DNA of 64,000 bases from Thermoflavifilum sp. (GTDB lineage: Bacteria > Bacteroidota > Bacteroidia > Chitinophagales > Chitinophagaceae). Made by a program: the position numbers and the translations under genes. Shown piece by piece: positions 1 through 9,447 of this stretch. The notes under the pieces were generated by a model. That model was not told where the DNA came from. It made no database searches and saw only the letters and a list, made by a program, of their open reading frames with translations. The DNA lies in the NCBI RefSeq assembly GCF_014961315.1, contig NZ_CP063141.1, positions 1-64,000 of the forward strand, read 5' to 3'. Positions within the stretch are counted from its first letter, which is position 1. Each line of letters starts with the position of its first letter.

Positions 1-1487
1 ACCCGGTATTGAGTGATGCTCATACACAACCCTACTTCAACATCCGCGATTATGGAGCGAAAGGTGATGGGCATACCAACGATGCGCCGGCTATTAACCG
101 GGCTATTGAAGCAGCACATGATGCCGGTGGGGGCACGGTGTTTTTCCCCACCGGCACTTATCTTTCCGGATCCATTCATCTGCAAAGCCATGTGACCCTG
201 TATCTCGACAACGGCTGCGTGATCCTGGCCAGTGAAAATCCACAGGATTATGATGCAGCCGAACCCAATCCACATGATCAATATCAGGACTATGGCCACA
301 GCCACTGGCATAACAGCCTGATCTGGGGAGAAAATCTCGAAGATATCGCCATCGAAGGGCCTGGCATGATCGACGGCAAAGGGCTTACGCGCAACTACCC
401 GAGTGATCATATGCCCTCGGGCGTGGGCAATAAAGCCATCGCACTCAAAAACTGTCACAACGTAATCCTGAAAGATTTTAAAATTTATCGTGGGGGATGG
501 TTCGGCCTGCTGCTGACCGGCGTGGACAACCTCACCATCGACAACCTGCTGATCGACACCAATCGCGATGGCATGGATATAGACGCCTGTAAAAACGTAC
601 ATGTAACCAATTGCATCGTGAATTCGCCTTACGATGATGGCATATGCCTGAAAAGCTCATACGGACTGGGCTTTGCCAAGCCCACCGAAAACGTCACCAT
701 CAGCGACTGCATCGTGTCGGGCGACTATGTAATCGGCAGCGTGGTCAACGGTACTTATCAATTGTATCCCGATACCATGCGTGTGCCGCGTACCGGACGT
801 ATCAAATTCGGCACGGAATCCAACGGCGGGTTTAAAAACATCACGATTACCAATTGCGTGCTCGATCATTGTGGTGGTCTTGCCCTGGAAACCGTGGATG
901 GGGGCGATTTAGAGAATGTGACGATCAGCAATATCACCATGCGCGATATCGTGAACATGCCCATCTTCATCAGGCTGGGAGCGCGATTGCGCGGGCCACA
1001 GGGCACACAACCGGGACGGGTGAACAAGGTAAGCATCAGCCATATCGTGGTATATAGCAGTGCATCGCGTGCGGCTTCCACCATCAGCGGCATTCCGGGA
1101 CACGATATGGAAAACATCAGCCTGAGCGATATGCAAATCTTTTTGCAGGGCGGCGGCACGGCAGAGATGGCAAACATACAGCCCGCTGAAAAAGAAAATG
1201 CTTATCCCGAACCCACGATGTTTGGCACCTTGCCCAGTTATGGGTTTTATATCCGACATGTGAAACACATCACGTTGCACGATATCCAGATCCACACCCG
1301 ACAGGCCGATGCCAGGCCCGTTATTCAAACCGATGACATGCACGATGCCGTGTTCCGCTTTATAAGCCTACCCGAACCGTATGCACATCCGGCATATCGA
1401 TTTGTAAACAGCTCGGATATACAACTGTTTCAATGTGAGGGTGTGAAAGATGAACAGATCCATATCGCCCATGATGAAAAAAGATGA
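1..1487 (+). CDS. GH28 family glycoside hydrolase (polygalacturonase-like), 5' end outside window
   Basis: Pectin backbone hydrolase of the right-handed parallel beta-helix GH28 family. The N-terminus has the family opening FNIRDYGAKGDGHTND, followed by repeated beta-helix coils rich in NVTISN-type strands. Candidate catalytic acids lie in NRDGMDID and SPYDDGICLKS, and GRIKFGTESNGG matches the RIK-type substrate loop. About 490 residues are visible. The first in-window start is a TTG at 9, but the frame is open to base 1 and no signal peptide is present, so the true start probably lies upstream and the gene is partial. The next genes (PL22-like lyase, GH106) also act on pectin, so a role on homogalacturonan or rhamnogalacturonan fragments is likely. 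The exact linkage is not determinable from sequence alone. Confidence 0.85.
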   Translation, partial: PVLSDAHTQPYFNIRDYGAKGDGHTNDAPAINRAIEAAHDAGGGTVFFPTGTYLSGSIHLQSHVTLYLDNGCVILASENPQDYDAAEPNPHDQYQDYGHSHWHNSLIWGENLEDIAIEGPGMIDGKGLTRNYPSDHMPSGVGNKAIALKNCHNVILKDFKIYRGGWFGLLLTGVDNLTIDNLLIDTNRDGMDIDACKNVHVTNCIVNSPYDDGICLKSSYGLGFAKPTENVTISDCIVSGDYVIGSVVNGTYQLYPDTMRVPRTGRIKFGTESNGGFKNITITNCVLDHCGGLALETVDGGDLENVTISNITMRDIVNMPIFIRLGARLRGPQGTQPGRVNKVSISHIVVYSSASRAASTISGIPGHDMENISLSDMQIFLQGGGTAEMANIQPAEKENAYPEPTMFGTLPSYGFYIRHVKHITLHDIQIHTRQADARPVIQTDDMHDAVFRFISLPEPYAHPAYRFVNSSDIQLFQCEGVKDEQIHIAHDEKR

Positions 1488-1511
1488 ATAACCACATAAA
1501 CCATCTTTGAT

Positions 1512-2750
1512 ATGAAATGGATTTGTATCAGCATTATGCTTTGCATCGTTACGCCATCGGTTGCACAAAACGCCATACCCGTCATGCAAACCGGCGGCAA
1601 TATGATGCCCGATGAATGGATAGATGCATCGACCCATCACTTAATCGTCAAACTCAGTCGGCGAGCAGGCCATAATCGCAGCTTTTATTTTCACAACTAT
1701 CCTTTTATTCAAACGCCCGACGGGAAAGGCTGGGAAATGATTTATTATGGAAGCACATCGCAGGGCGATCAACTGTTTGCCGTGAATTTGCAAACTTTTC
1801 AAAGCCGACAGATCACCCATCTGCCGTTTCGATTTGGGGGTGAAATCATTGCACCGAAATCAAGAACGGCTTATGTGCAAAGCAGAGATAGTGTGTTTAA
1901 AATCAACCTGGAAAATGGAAAAGCTGAACTGATATATGTTTTTCCCGATGATTTTCATGGGCATATTGCATCGGTGAATTGTAATGAAACGCTGCTGGCG
2001 GGCGTGTGGAGCGATCCGCGCGAAGCGGAAATTCTGCGCAGATATCCGTCCAAAAGCGGATTTTTTAATCGTATTTATGAAGCACATATTCCACATGTAT
2101 TGTTTACCCTTAACCTGCAAACCAAACAAATGGAAAAAATAGATAGTGAGGATACCTGGTTGAATCATGAACAATTCTCGCCTACCGATCCTGATTTGCT
2201 GCTGTATGCACACGAGGGGCCCTGGGATCAGGTCGATCGTACCTGGTTGATCAACGTAAAAACAAAAGAAAAAATTCTGCTGCACAAACGATCGGTTCCT
2301 CATGAAATCAACGGCCATGAATGGTGGGCATCCGATGGAAAATCGGTGTGGTTTGATCTGCAAATACCCCGATCTGTAACCTTTTACATCGCAGGTGTGC
2401 CCATCAGCTATGCCAACGGCCGTTTCATCAAAGGAAAAGAAATACGTTATCCCATTACCCGCAATGAATGGTCGATTCATTTCAATCTATCGCCCGACCT
2501 GAGCATGTTTTGCGGAGATGGCGGCGATTCCACGCAGGTGGCGCATGCAAAAGATGGCATGTGGATCTATCTGTTTAAAAAGAACGGTGATCAATTACAG
2601 GCCGAACGATTGGTAGATATGCGATATCAACGCTATCGAGCACTGGAGCCTAATGTACATTTTTCACCAGATGGGAAATGGGTGATTTTTCGGGCCAACT
2701 TTGAAGGGCATGATGAAGTGTATGCGGTTAGTGTAAAGCGATATGAATAA
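1512..2750 (+). CDS. oligogalacturonate lyase family protein (PL22-like), secreted
   Basis: 412 residues, with a signal peptide at the N-terminus (MKWICISIMLCIVTPSVAQ, ending in a hydrophobic run then A-Q). The body is a seven-bladed-propeller type protein. It carries the PL22 hallmark blocks LNHEQFSPTDPDLLLYAHEG followed by PWDQVDR, and further on HEINGHEWWASDGKSVWFD, which supply the histidines and glutamine expected to bind the metal. The family cleaves unsaturated digalacturonate or short oligogalacturonides by beta-elimination. It starts 24 nt after the GH28 gene and is probably co-transcribed with it. An export signal suggests periplasmic action, whereas the best-known proteobacterial members are cytoplasmic. 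Substrate is inferred from family and context. Confidence 0.8.
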   Translation: MKWICISIMLCIVTPSVAQNAIPVMQTGGNMMPDEWIDASTHHLIVKLSRRAGHNRSFYFHNYPFIQTPDGKGWEMIYYGSTSQGDQLFAVNLQTFQSRQITHLPFRFGGEIIAPKSRTAYVQSRDSVFKINLENGKAELIYVFPDDFHGHIASVNCNETLLAGVWSDPREAEILRRYPSKSGFFNRIYEAHIPHVLFTLNLQTKQMEKIDSEDTWLNHEQFSPTDPDLLLYAHEGPWDQVDRTWLINVKTKEKILLHKRSVPHEINGHEWWASDGKSVWFDLQIPRSVTFYIAGVPISYANGRFIKGKEIRYPITRNEWSIHFNLSPDLSMFCGDGGDSTQVAHAKDGMWIYLFKKNGDQLQAERLVDMRYQRYRALEPNVHFSPDGKWVIFRANFEGHDEVYAVSVKRYE

Positions 2751-2790
2751 TACATCGAATACCTGCTGATAAGCAAAAATCGATTTTGCC

Positions 2791-5601
2791 ATGATGAAAC
2801 TTCGTTCAGGAATGGGTTTGTTGATTTTCCTCGGAACCATCCATCAACTTTTTGCTCAGGCATCATGGCCGCAAGTCCATGTAGAGGCCCGGCCCTGGAC
2901 ACGCTGGTGGTGGCTCGGCAATGCCGTAGATAGTGAAAGTATTGCTTATCAACTGCAGGCCCTGCATGATGCGGGCTTTGGAGGTGTGGAAATCACTCCG
3001 ATCTACGGAGTGCATGGATACGAACAAAAAGAAATCCCCTACCTTTCTCCTCGGTGGATGCAGATGTTGCAATACACCATGCAGCAAGCGCATCGGCTGC
3101 ACATGAAAGTGGATATGAACAACGGCACGGGATGGCCTTTTGGCGGCCCCCAAATTCCCCTCGATGAAGCCGCATCGAAAGCGATTTTTCAAACCTACAC
3201 CTTACACGGCGGAGAAAGTTTGACCGAAAAAATCATCGTAAGAGATCCGCGACAACAGCATATAGCCAGGCTGCAAACCCTGATGGCCTTTTCAGATCAG
3301 GGTGAAAAAATCAATCTAACATCCCGGGTGGATACAACCGGCCGGCTCCACTGGCAGGCGCCTCCAGGTCGATGGTTATTGATTGCTGTATTTAACGGCA
3401 AAACGCTTCAACAGGTGAAACGAGCTGCACCGGGCGGCGAAGGCTGGGTTATGGATCATTTTTCCGGTAAGGCATTGCAAACCTATTTGCAACGTTTTAC
3501 TCAGGCTTTCCAGACCTCTCATTGTCCGGTTCCGCATAGTTTTTTTGATGATTCCTATGAGGTGTTTGGTGCCGACTGGACAGATCATATGTTTGAAGCC
3601 TTTCAACGACTGCGAGGCTACGATTTGCGCGAGTATTTACCCGCCCTGCTGGGAATAGGTAATCCAGATACGGTGCAACGTGTGATCATGGACTATAGGC
3701 AAACGCTGGCCGACTTGCTCCTGCATGATTTTGCTGAACCCTGGACGGCATGGGTACATCAAATGGGCAGCACCACACGCTATCAGGCGCATGGCTCACC
3801 GGGCAACTGGATCGATTTATATGCCAGTGCCGATATCCCCGAAACAGAATCTTTCGGTTCCTGTCATTTCGATATTCGAGGTATTCCAGAAGATTCTCTC
3901 GGCATGCGCGCCGGACAACTCGATGAGCGAATACTCAAATTTGCTTCATCAGCCGCCCATATCTCCGGTAAGCCTTATGCTTCATCGGAAACATTTACCT
4001 GGCTGGGCGAACACTTCCGGGTAAGTCTCGCTCAATGCAAGCCCGTACTGGATGAAATGTGGATATCGGGTATCAATCATGTCTTTTTTCACGGAACGCC
4101 TTATTCACCCAAAAATGCACCCTGGCCTGGCTGGCAATTTTATGCATCGGTAAATTTTTCACCTTACAATCCCATCTGGCACGATCTACCGGCGATGAAT
4201 CAATATATCACCACCACCCAATCGTTTCTCCAGGAAGGAAAACCAGATAATGACATATTGCTCTACTGGCCAATCGCCGATATCTGGGCGAAACAAACCT
4301 CCAATCTTCTTTTTCAACTCACCATCGGAAATGCACAGCAATGGCTCGACTCCACCGGGTTTGGCAAACTGGCTGAAACCTTGATTCAGCAAGGTTACAG
4401 CTTTGATTATATTTCCGATCGCTATCTGGAAAATACCACGATAGAAAACGGGAAAATCAAAACGCCCGGCGGATATTATCAAGCATTGATTGTTCCACCC
4501 TGCACCTTTATCCCGCTGCACACCTTTGCACATATCCTATCCCTCATCCAGAAGGGTGGAAAAGTCGTTTTTCTTGATCATTTCCCGGAGCATGTTCCGG
4601 GTTTACATGCGTGGCTGTCAAGAAAAGATACCCTTGATAAAATAAAAAACCAGATAAACAATACCTGGGTGTTCCTTCAAAATAAAATGAAAAAAATCGG
4701 AAAGGGAAATGCTTATATGGGCATGGATGTAAACCGCCTGCTATCCATGGCCGGCGTGCAAGCCGAAAGCATGGTGCACAACGGATTATCATTTATCAGA
4801 AGAAAAACAAAGGAAGGATATGTTTACTTCATCAGCAACCTGAGCGCACATGATGTGAACGGATGGATCAAATTGAGTATTTACGCGCCCGATGTTTTAA
4901 TCTATGATCCCTACACCCATCAAGCCGGTATGGCCAAGGTGAAATACAGCACAGCATCAACAGGCGAGAAGAAAACAGATGTGTATCTGCAACTGCCCTC
5001 CGGATATTCCTGTATCCTGAATACTACGAACCACGTGCCCAGCCATATACCGGCATGGCCGTACACCGATAGCTTGCAGATGCAAATACCCATACAGCAG
5101 GGATGGACACTCCAATTCCTGAATGGCAATCCCGGGATTACAGGTGTTTATCACTTACAGAAATTAGGTTCCTGGACAGATGTAAATGATTCGGCACGAA
5201 TATTTGCGGGTACGGCTTTGTATCAAACCACATTTCACATCAGTGCACAGCAAATCAATCGTGCCGATCGCTGGATTGTAAATCTGGGGCAGGTGGACTT
5301 CAGTGCGCAGGTTTTCCTGAATGGACATCATGTAGCTACTTTATGGGCTGTTCCATTTGTTTGTGATATCACATCTTATTTACGCAATGGAGAAAATGTA
5401 TTGCAGATTCAGGTTACCAATCTGGCTGCAAACCGGATCGCAGATGATGATCGAAAAAAGATTCCGTGGAAAATTTTCAAAGATATCAATGTTGTCAACA
5501 TGCAATACCGCCCCTTTGATGCCTCACACTGGGGCGAGGTTCCATCCGGATTAATCGGCCCGGTGTATATTGAAGGATACAAAAACAAAAAAGCATTTTA
5601 G
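2791..5601 (+). CDS. GH106-type alpha-L-rhamnosidase, secreted
   Basis: 936 residues. A signal peptide is visible (MMKLRSGMGLLIFLGTIHQLFAQ). It is followed by the GH106 opening block RPWTRWWWLGNAVDSESI, then DAGFGGVEITPIYGVHGYE and KVDMNNGTGWPFGGPQIP of the (beta/alpha)8 domain. The last ~170 residues form a galactose-binding-like jelly roll containing FLNGHHVATLWAVPFVCDIT and ending HWGEVPSGLIGPVYIEGY. GH106 enzymes remove terminal alpha-L-rhamnose from rhamnogalacturonan side chains or glycosides. It is the third consecutive pectin gene with 40 nt spacing. Together they look like the end of a polysaccharide utilisation locus whose SusC/SusD part is not in the window. The linkage specificity is inferred. 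Confidence 0.85.
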   Translation: MMKLRSGMGLLIFLGTIHQLFAQASWPQVHVEARPWTRWWWLGNAVDSESIAYQLQALHDAGFGGVEITPIYGVHGYEQKEIPYLSPRWMQMLQYTMQQAHRLHMKVDMNNGTGWPFGGPQIPLDEAASKAIFQTYTLHGGESLTEKIIVRDPRQQHIARLQTLMAFSDQGEKINLTSRVDTTGRLHWQAPPGRWLLIAVFNGKTLQQVKRAAPGGEGWVMDHFSGKALQTYLQRFTQAFQTSHCPVPHSFFDDSYEVFGADWTDHMFEAFQRLRGYDLREYLPALLGIGNPDTVQRVIMDYRQTLADLLLHDFAEPWTAWVHQMGSTTRYQAHGSPGNWIDLYASADIPETESFGSCHFDIRGIPEDSLGMRAGQLDERILKFASSAAHISGKPYASSETFTWLGEHFRVSLAQCKPVLDEMWISGINHVFFHGTPYSPKNAPWPGWQFYASVNFSPYNPIWHDLPAMNQYITTTQSFLQEGKPDNDILLYWPIADIWAKQTSNLLFQLTIGNAQQWLDSTGFGKLAETLIQQGYSFDYISDRYLENTTIENGKIKTPGGYYQALIVPPCTFIPLHTFAHILSLIQKGGKVVFLDHFPEHVPGLHAWLSRKDTLDKIKNQINNTWVFLQNKMKKIGKGNAYMGMDVNRLLSMAGVQAESMVHNGLSFIRRKTKEGYVYFISNLSAHDVNGWIKLSIYAPDVLIYDPYTHQAGMAKVKYSTASTGEKKTDVYLQLPSGYSCILNTTNHVPSHIPAWPYTDSLQMQIPIQQGWTLQFLNGNPGITGVYHLQKLGSWTDVNDSARIFAGTALYQTTFHISAQQINRADRWIVNLGQVDFSAQVFLNGHHVATLWAVPFVCDITSYLRNGENVLQIQVTNLAANRIADDDRKKIPWKIFKDINVVNMQYRPFDASHWGEVPSGLIGPVYIEGYKNKKAF

Positions 5602-5953
5602 CATATCGACATGTGTTATCGTAACTAACATTGTATGATGCCGATTCTGTATTCTTTTTGCTGTTTAACTATTTACACGAGTATGATTTCGTTTTTCTGG
5701 CTATGGTAAACGAGATGGGAATTTATCATTTCTGATGATGAATGAAACCTGCTGCTAACTCCATCTTGAAAAATGATAGGAAATAAGTGTATCGCTGCAG
5801 GGCGAATTCTTTCTGAAAATTTTGTAATTTTCTCGAGATTTGCAATGAACAGCATATGATATATGCTTCCTTTACCCGATAAAGACCTGAACGAGAGAAA
5901 GCAATCGAAGCAAAGCAATATTTATTCATCTATCAAAAGTTCACGCAAAATCT
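5602..5953 (+). other. intergenic region between pectin genes and sulfur operon
   Basis: About 350 bases, AT-rich, with no ORF having coding character. I see no strong hairpin. The nearest promoter-like string for the Rrf2 gene is TAATTTTC around 5825, which differs from the Bacteroidota TAnnTTTG box in the last base. Nothing else is recognisable. Confidence 0.5.
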
Positions 5954-6421
5954 ATGCTCTCCAAAAAAACCAAATATGCCCTCAAAGCCATGACTGTCCT
6001 GGCCAGGAATCATGGTAAAGGGCCCATGTTAATCAGCACCATATCTGAACAGGAGAATATTCCCAAAAAATTTCTGGAAAATATCTTGCTGGAATTGAAA
6101 AATGCTGGCATGCTGGCCAGTAAAAAGGGCGCAGGCGGGGGTTATTATTTACTTAAACCGCCCGACACCATTATGCTTTCAGATATCATCCGCCTGATGG
6201 GTGGCCCCATTGCACTGGTGCCCTGTGTGAGCCTTAATTTCTACGAACCCTGTGAAGAATGTAAGGATGAGCTCACCTGTGGCATCCGTCAGGTTGCCCT
6301 GCGTGTACGGGATGCCTCCCTCGAAATATTAGCCAAAACGAGTATCAAGGATCTCGCCGAAAAAGAAGATAGCCTCATCGCGATGCATAAAAAAACACGA
6401 ACTAAAGCCTCCACTAAATAA
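5954..6421 (+). CDS. Rrf2 family transcriptional regulator of the sulfur operon
   Basis: 155 residues with the classic Rrf2 layout. The N-terminal winged helix starts MLSKKTKYALKAMTVLAR; the recognition region ENIPKKFLENILLELKNAGM and the wing SKKGAGGGYYLLKPP follow. The cysteines are C91, C100, C103 and C109, a cluster suited to an iron-sulfur centre or thiol sensing, as in IscR and NsrR, although the spacing differs from IscR. The C-terminal tail is basic (KKTRTKASTK). It sits directly upstream of the sulfite reductase gene, separated by a 120-base gap that holds a palindrome and a promoter. The simplest reading is that it controls assimilatory sulfate reduction in response to cysteine, sulfide or cluster status. 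The effector is inferred, not visible. Confidence 0.88.
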   Translation: MLSKKTKYALKAMTVLARNHGKGPMLISTISEQENIPKKFLENILLELKNAGMLASKKGAGGGYYLLKPPDTIMLSDIIRLMGGPIALVPCVSLNFYEPCEECKDELTCGIRQVALRVRDASLEILAKTSIKDLAEKEDSLIAMHKKTRTKASTK

Positions 6422-6487
6422 AAAATCTCTAATTAAATATCTATTTTTTAGAAATCATCTAAATTTTTCTGTATTATTTCTATTAAG

Positions 6488-6504
6488 TCCACTAAATTAG
6501 TAGA
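6488..6504. promoter_or_regulatory. candidate Rrf2 operator (imperfect palindrome)
   Basis: The core ACTAAATTAGT at 6491-6501 is a 5+1+5 inverted repeat. It extends to TCcACTAAATTAGTaGA with one mismatched pair. It lies just upstream of the -7 box of the sulfite reductase promoter, in the -33/-7 spacer region, where a bound repressor would block RNA polymerase. I found no second copy in the window. Binding by the adjacent Rrf2 protein is inferred. Confidence 0.5.
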
Positions 6505-6511
6505 GATAACA

Positions 6512-6519
6512 TATTTTTG
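6512..6519 (+). promoter_or_regulatory. -7 promoter box of the sulfur assimilation operon
   Basis: TATTTTTG is an exact match to the Bacteroidota TAnnTTTG box, 22 nt upstream of the sulfite reductase ATG. The -33 element is weak and overlaps the palindrome at 6488-6504. Confidence 0.55.
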
Positions 6520-6541
6520 TGCAATTAAAAACCTCCAACAC

Positions 6542-8671
6542 ATGAAAAGTTTTCGTACGGAGCTGGAAAATCCTGTCGTAGAGCAGGAAATCATCGAACT
6601 GGAAAGAAAAATCCGGCAATACCTTACCGGTGAAATGCATCCCGACCGTTTTAAAAGCCTTCGTCTGGCAAGGGGTATTTACGGCCAACGCCAGAAGGGT
6701 GTACAGATGATTCGCATCAAATTACCGCAAGGACGATTGACCACAGCCCAGCTCAAACGGATCGCCGATATCTCCGACGAATATGCCACAGGAAACCTGC
6801 ACCTGACCACCCGTCAGGATATCCAGCTGCATTTCGTGAGCCTGGAACGCACGCCGGAACTCTGGACTAAACTGGCGCTGGACGATCTCACCATCCGCGA
6901 AGCCTGCGGCAACACAGTGCGCAACATCACGGGCTCGCATCTGGCGGGTATTGACCCGAATGAGCCTTTTGATGTTACCCCTTATGCGGATGCCACTTTC
7001 CGCTATTTTCTCCGTAATCCTGTATGCCAGGACCTGGCCCGAAAATTTAAAATCGGATTTTCGAGTAGTGAACACGACGAGGCTTTTGCCTATATCCATG
7101 ATGTGGGCCTGATTCCCCGCATCCAGGAACATGAAGGGCGGCTTGTCAAAGGCTTTAAAGTGGTAGTGGGTGGCGGATTGGGCGCTCAACCGTTTACCGC
7201 CAAACTGGCTTTTGAGTTTTTACCGGCCGAAGAGCTGATTCCCTATATCGAAGCTATTCTCCGCGTATTCGATCGCTATGGCGAACGAACCAATCGCCAC
7301 AAGGCCCGGATGAAATACCTGATCGAAAAACTGGGCATGGAAAAATTCACCGAACTCGTACAGGCTGAATACAAAGGACTGAAAGCTTTTCACGTACCCA
7401 TCGAGTTTCGGGAATTTGCAGAACAACTTCCTGAACATATCCATATCCCCGATTATACCATCTCGAATCCTGATAAATTTGAAGCCTGGCTCATCACCAA
7501 TGTGATCCCGCAAAAACAGCTGGGCTACCGGGGTGTGTATTTGAAAATCACCAATGGAAATATTGCTTCAGCAACTGCCCGCCGGCTTGCCGATCTGGTG
7601 AAATCCATCGCCGCCGACCAGATGCGGGTAACCAACAATCAGGGCATCCTGATCCGCTTTGTACCCGAACAGGCGCTGGGATATTTGTTTACCCGATTAG
7701 ACGAACTCGGCTTAGCCGAACCCGGTTTCGATTCCACAGCCGATGTCACTTCCTGCCCGGGTACCGACACCTGCAATCTGGGTATCTCCAATAGCACCGG
7801 CATCGCTCGTATGCTGGAACAGGTGATTTTACAGGAATATCCACAGCTGATTTACAACAAAGACATCAAAATCAAAATCAGTGGTTGCATGAACTCATGC
7901 GGGCAGCATGGCATCGCCACCATAGGCTTCCATGGCGCCTCCCTGAAGGCGGGTGGTAAGGTGTTACCCGCATTGCAGCTGCTGCTGGGCGGCGGCCCCA
8001 CCGGCCATGGCGAAGGACGACTCGCCGAAAAAATCATCAAAATACCCAGCAAAAGAGCGCCTCAGGCCCTGCGATGGATCCTGAATGATTACCTGAAAAA
8101 TGCGCAGCCTGAAGAAAAATTCAATGCCTATTTTGATCGACAGGGTAAAAATTATTTTTATACGCTATTAAAACCCCTGGCCGATCTAACTCAGTTGCAG
8201 CCTGATGATTTCATTGACTGGGGACATACCGAAGCATACTCAACCGCTGTGGGTGTAGGCGAATGTGCCAGTGTAGTGGTAGATCTGGTCTATGTGTTGC
8301 TCAATGAGGCTGGCGAGAAGCTGGAACAGGCCGCAAGCTGGCTACAGGAAGCTAATTATGCCGATGCCATTTACCAGGCCTATACCGCCTCGATTTATGT
8401 GGCTAAGGCTCTGCTGCTGGATAAAGAAGTGAATTGCAACACCCATATCGGCATTATCCATGATTTCGATCAACATTTTTCAGCAGCCGATTTTGATGTG
8501 CAGCCCACATTTGCTGCATATGTGTTGCAGATCAATCAGCATGAGCCTACGGCCGACTTCGCACAGCAATATGTAAATCAGGCATTCCGTTTTTATCAAA
8601 AAGCCCGGATATACGAACAACAACGAAGCAAGCAGGCTGCAGATGCTGCTGTTGAACCCATTCAATCCTGA
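6542..8671 (+). CDS. siroheme/4Fe-4S sulfite (nitrite) reductase with C-terminal HEPN-like domain
   Basis: 709 residues. Residues ~1-555 are a complete ferredoxin-type sulfite/nitrite reductase: an N-terminal ferredoxin-like half (GRLTTAQLKRIADISDEY, TTRQDIQLHFV) and the cofactor-binding cysteines C405 and C411 (SCPGTDTC) plus C449 and C453 (SGCMNSCG), which bind the coupled siroheme and 4Fe-4S cluster. It reduces sulfite to sulfide in the cytoplasm. Residues ~560-709 are an extra all-helical segment (VGECASVVVDLVYVLLNEAG, ANYADAIYQAYTASIYVAKA) resembling HEPN domains, which stand-alone reductases lack. It is the first gene of the sulfur run, preceded by a candidate operator and promoter. The neighbouring cysH/D/N and siroheme genes make sulfite rather than nitrite the likely substrate. 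The role of the extra domain is unknown. Confidence 0.88.
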   Translation: MKSFRTELENPVVEQEIIELERKIRQYLTGEMHPDRFKSLRLARGIYGQRQKGVQMIRIKLPQGRLTTAQLKRIADISDEYATGNLHLTTRQDIQLHFVSLERTPELWTKLALDDLTIREACGNTVRNITGSHLAGIDPNEPFDVTPYADATFRYFLRNPVCQDLARKFKIGFSSSEHDEAFAYIHDVGLIPRIQEHEGRLVKGFKVVVGGGLGAQPFTAKLAFEFLPAEELIPYIEAILRVFDRYGERTNRHKARMKYLIEKLGMEKFTELVQAEYKGLKAFHVPIEFREFAEQLPEHIHIPDYTISNPDKFEAWLITNVIPQKQLGYRGVYLKITNGNIASATARRLADLVKSIAADQMRVTNNQGILIRFVPEQALGYLFTRLDELGLAEPGFDSTADVTSCPGTDTCNLGISNSTGIARMLEQVILQEYPQLIYNKDIKIKISGCMNSCGQHGIATIGFHGASLKAGGKVLPALQLLLGGGPTGHGEGRLAEKIIKIPSKRAPQALRWILNDYLKNAQPEEKFNAYFDRQGKNYFYTLLKPLADLTQLQPDDFIDWGHTEAYSTAVGVGECASVVVDLVYVLLNEAGEKLEQAASWLQEANYADAIYQAYTASIYVAKALLLDKEVNCNTHIGIIHDFDQHFSAADFDVQPTFAAYVLQINQHEPTADFAQQYVNQAFRFYQKARIYEQQRSKQAADAAVEPIQS

Positions 8672-8676
8672 ATCCT

Positions 8677-9447
8677 ATGCCGATTCCAAAACTCACGCTG
8701 ATTGGTGCCGGGCCGGGTGATCCGGATTTAATCACCCTGAAGGGTATTAAAGCCCTTCAGTCGGCCCAGGTGATTTTATATGACGCCCTGGTAGATACTC
8801 GTTTGCTGGAATACGCCTCGGCCGATGCCCTGAAAATATTTGTCGGCAAACGCAAAGGCTATAAGGCTTATGCTCAGGAAGAAATTCATGAGCTTATTCT
8901 ACATTATGCCACGCATTTCGGCCATGTGGCGCGGCTCAAAGGGGGTGATCCTTTCCTATTCGGCCGGGGATACGAAGAGCTCTATTTCGCCCGGCAACAC
9001 GGCATCGAGGTGGAAGTCATACCGGGCGTATCCAGTGCGATTGCCGTGCCCGAATTGCAACATATCCCCGTAACCCTGCGCGGTGTCAGCGAAAGTTGCT
9101 GGATTACCACCGGCACACTCGCCGACGGCCAGCTGTCGAACGACCTGCAACTGGCCGCACATTCCAGCGCAACCCTCGTGGTGCTGATGGGCGTACATAA
9201 ACTGCCGGAAATCGTGGCGCTGTACCAGCACCTGAAAAAAGCAGATACGCCCATCGCCATCATCCAGAACGGCTCCCTGCCCGATGAAAAAATCGTCGTG
9301 GGCACCATGCACGATATTCTGGAGAAAGCCCTGGCAGCCGATGTTCAGCCGCCGGCCGTGCTGGTGATCGGAGAAGTCGTGCGCACACATCCACTGTTTG
9401 CCTTACCGAAAAATGCCGCCGTGACCCTTCCGTCGTATGCTCAGTGA
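8677..9447 (+). CDS. cobA: uroporphyrinogen-III C-methyltransferase
   Basis: 256 residues. The family signature is at the N-terminus (LTLIGAGPGDPDLITLKGIK), followed by ILYDALV, the SAM-binding RLKGGDPFLFGRG and VIPGVSSAIAVPE. It adds two methyl groups from SAM to uroporphyrinogen III, giving precorrin-2, the siroheme precursor. It starts 5 nt after the sulfite reductase stop and overlaps the next gene by 11 nt, so it is tightly coupled translationally. In this operon its product supplies siroheme for the sulfite reductase upstream. This is the methyltransferase module only; the dehydrogenase step is in the next gene. Confidence 0.93.
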   Translation: MPIPKLTLIGAGPGDPDLITLKGIKALQSAQVILYDALVDTRLLEYASADALKIFVGKRKGYKAYAQEEIHELILHYATHFGHVARLKGGDPFLFGRGYEELYFARQHGIEVEVIPGVSSAIAVPELQHIPVTLRGVSESCWITTGTLADGQLSNDLQLAAHSSATLVVLMGVHKLPEIVALYQHLKKADTPIAIIQNGSLPDEKIVVGTMHDILEKALAADVQPPAVLVIGEVVRTHPLFALPKNAAVTLPSYAQ

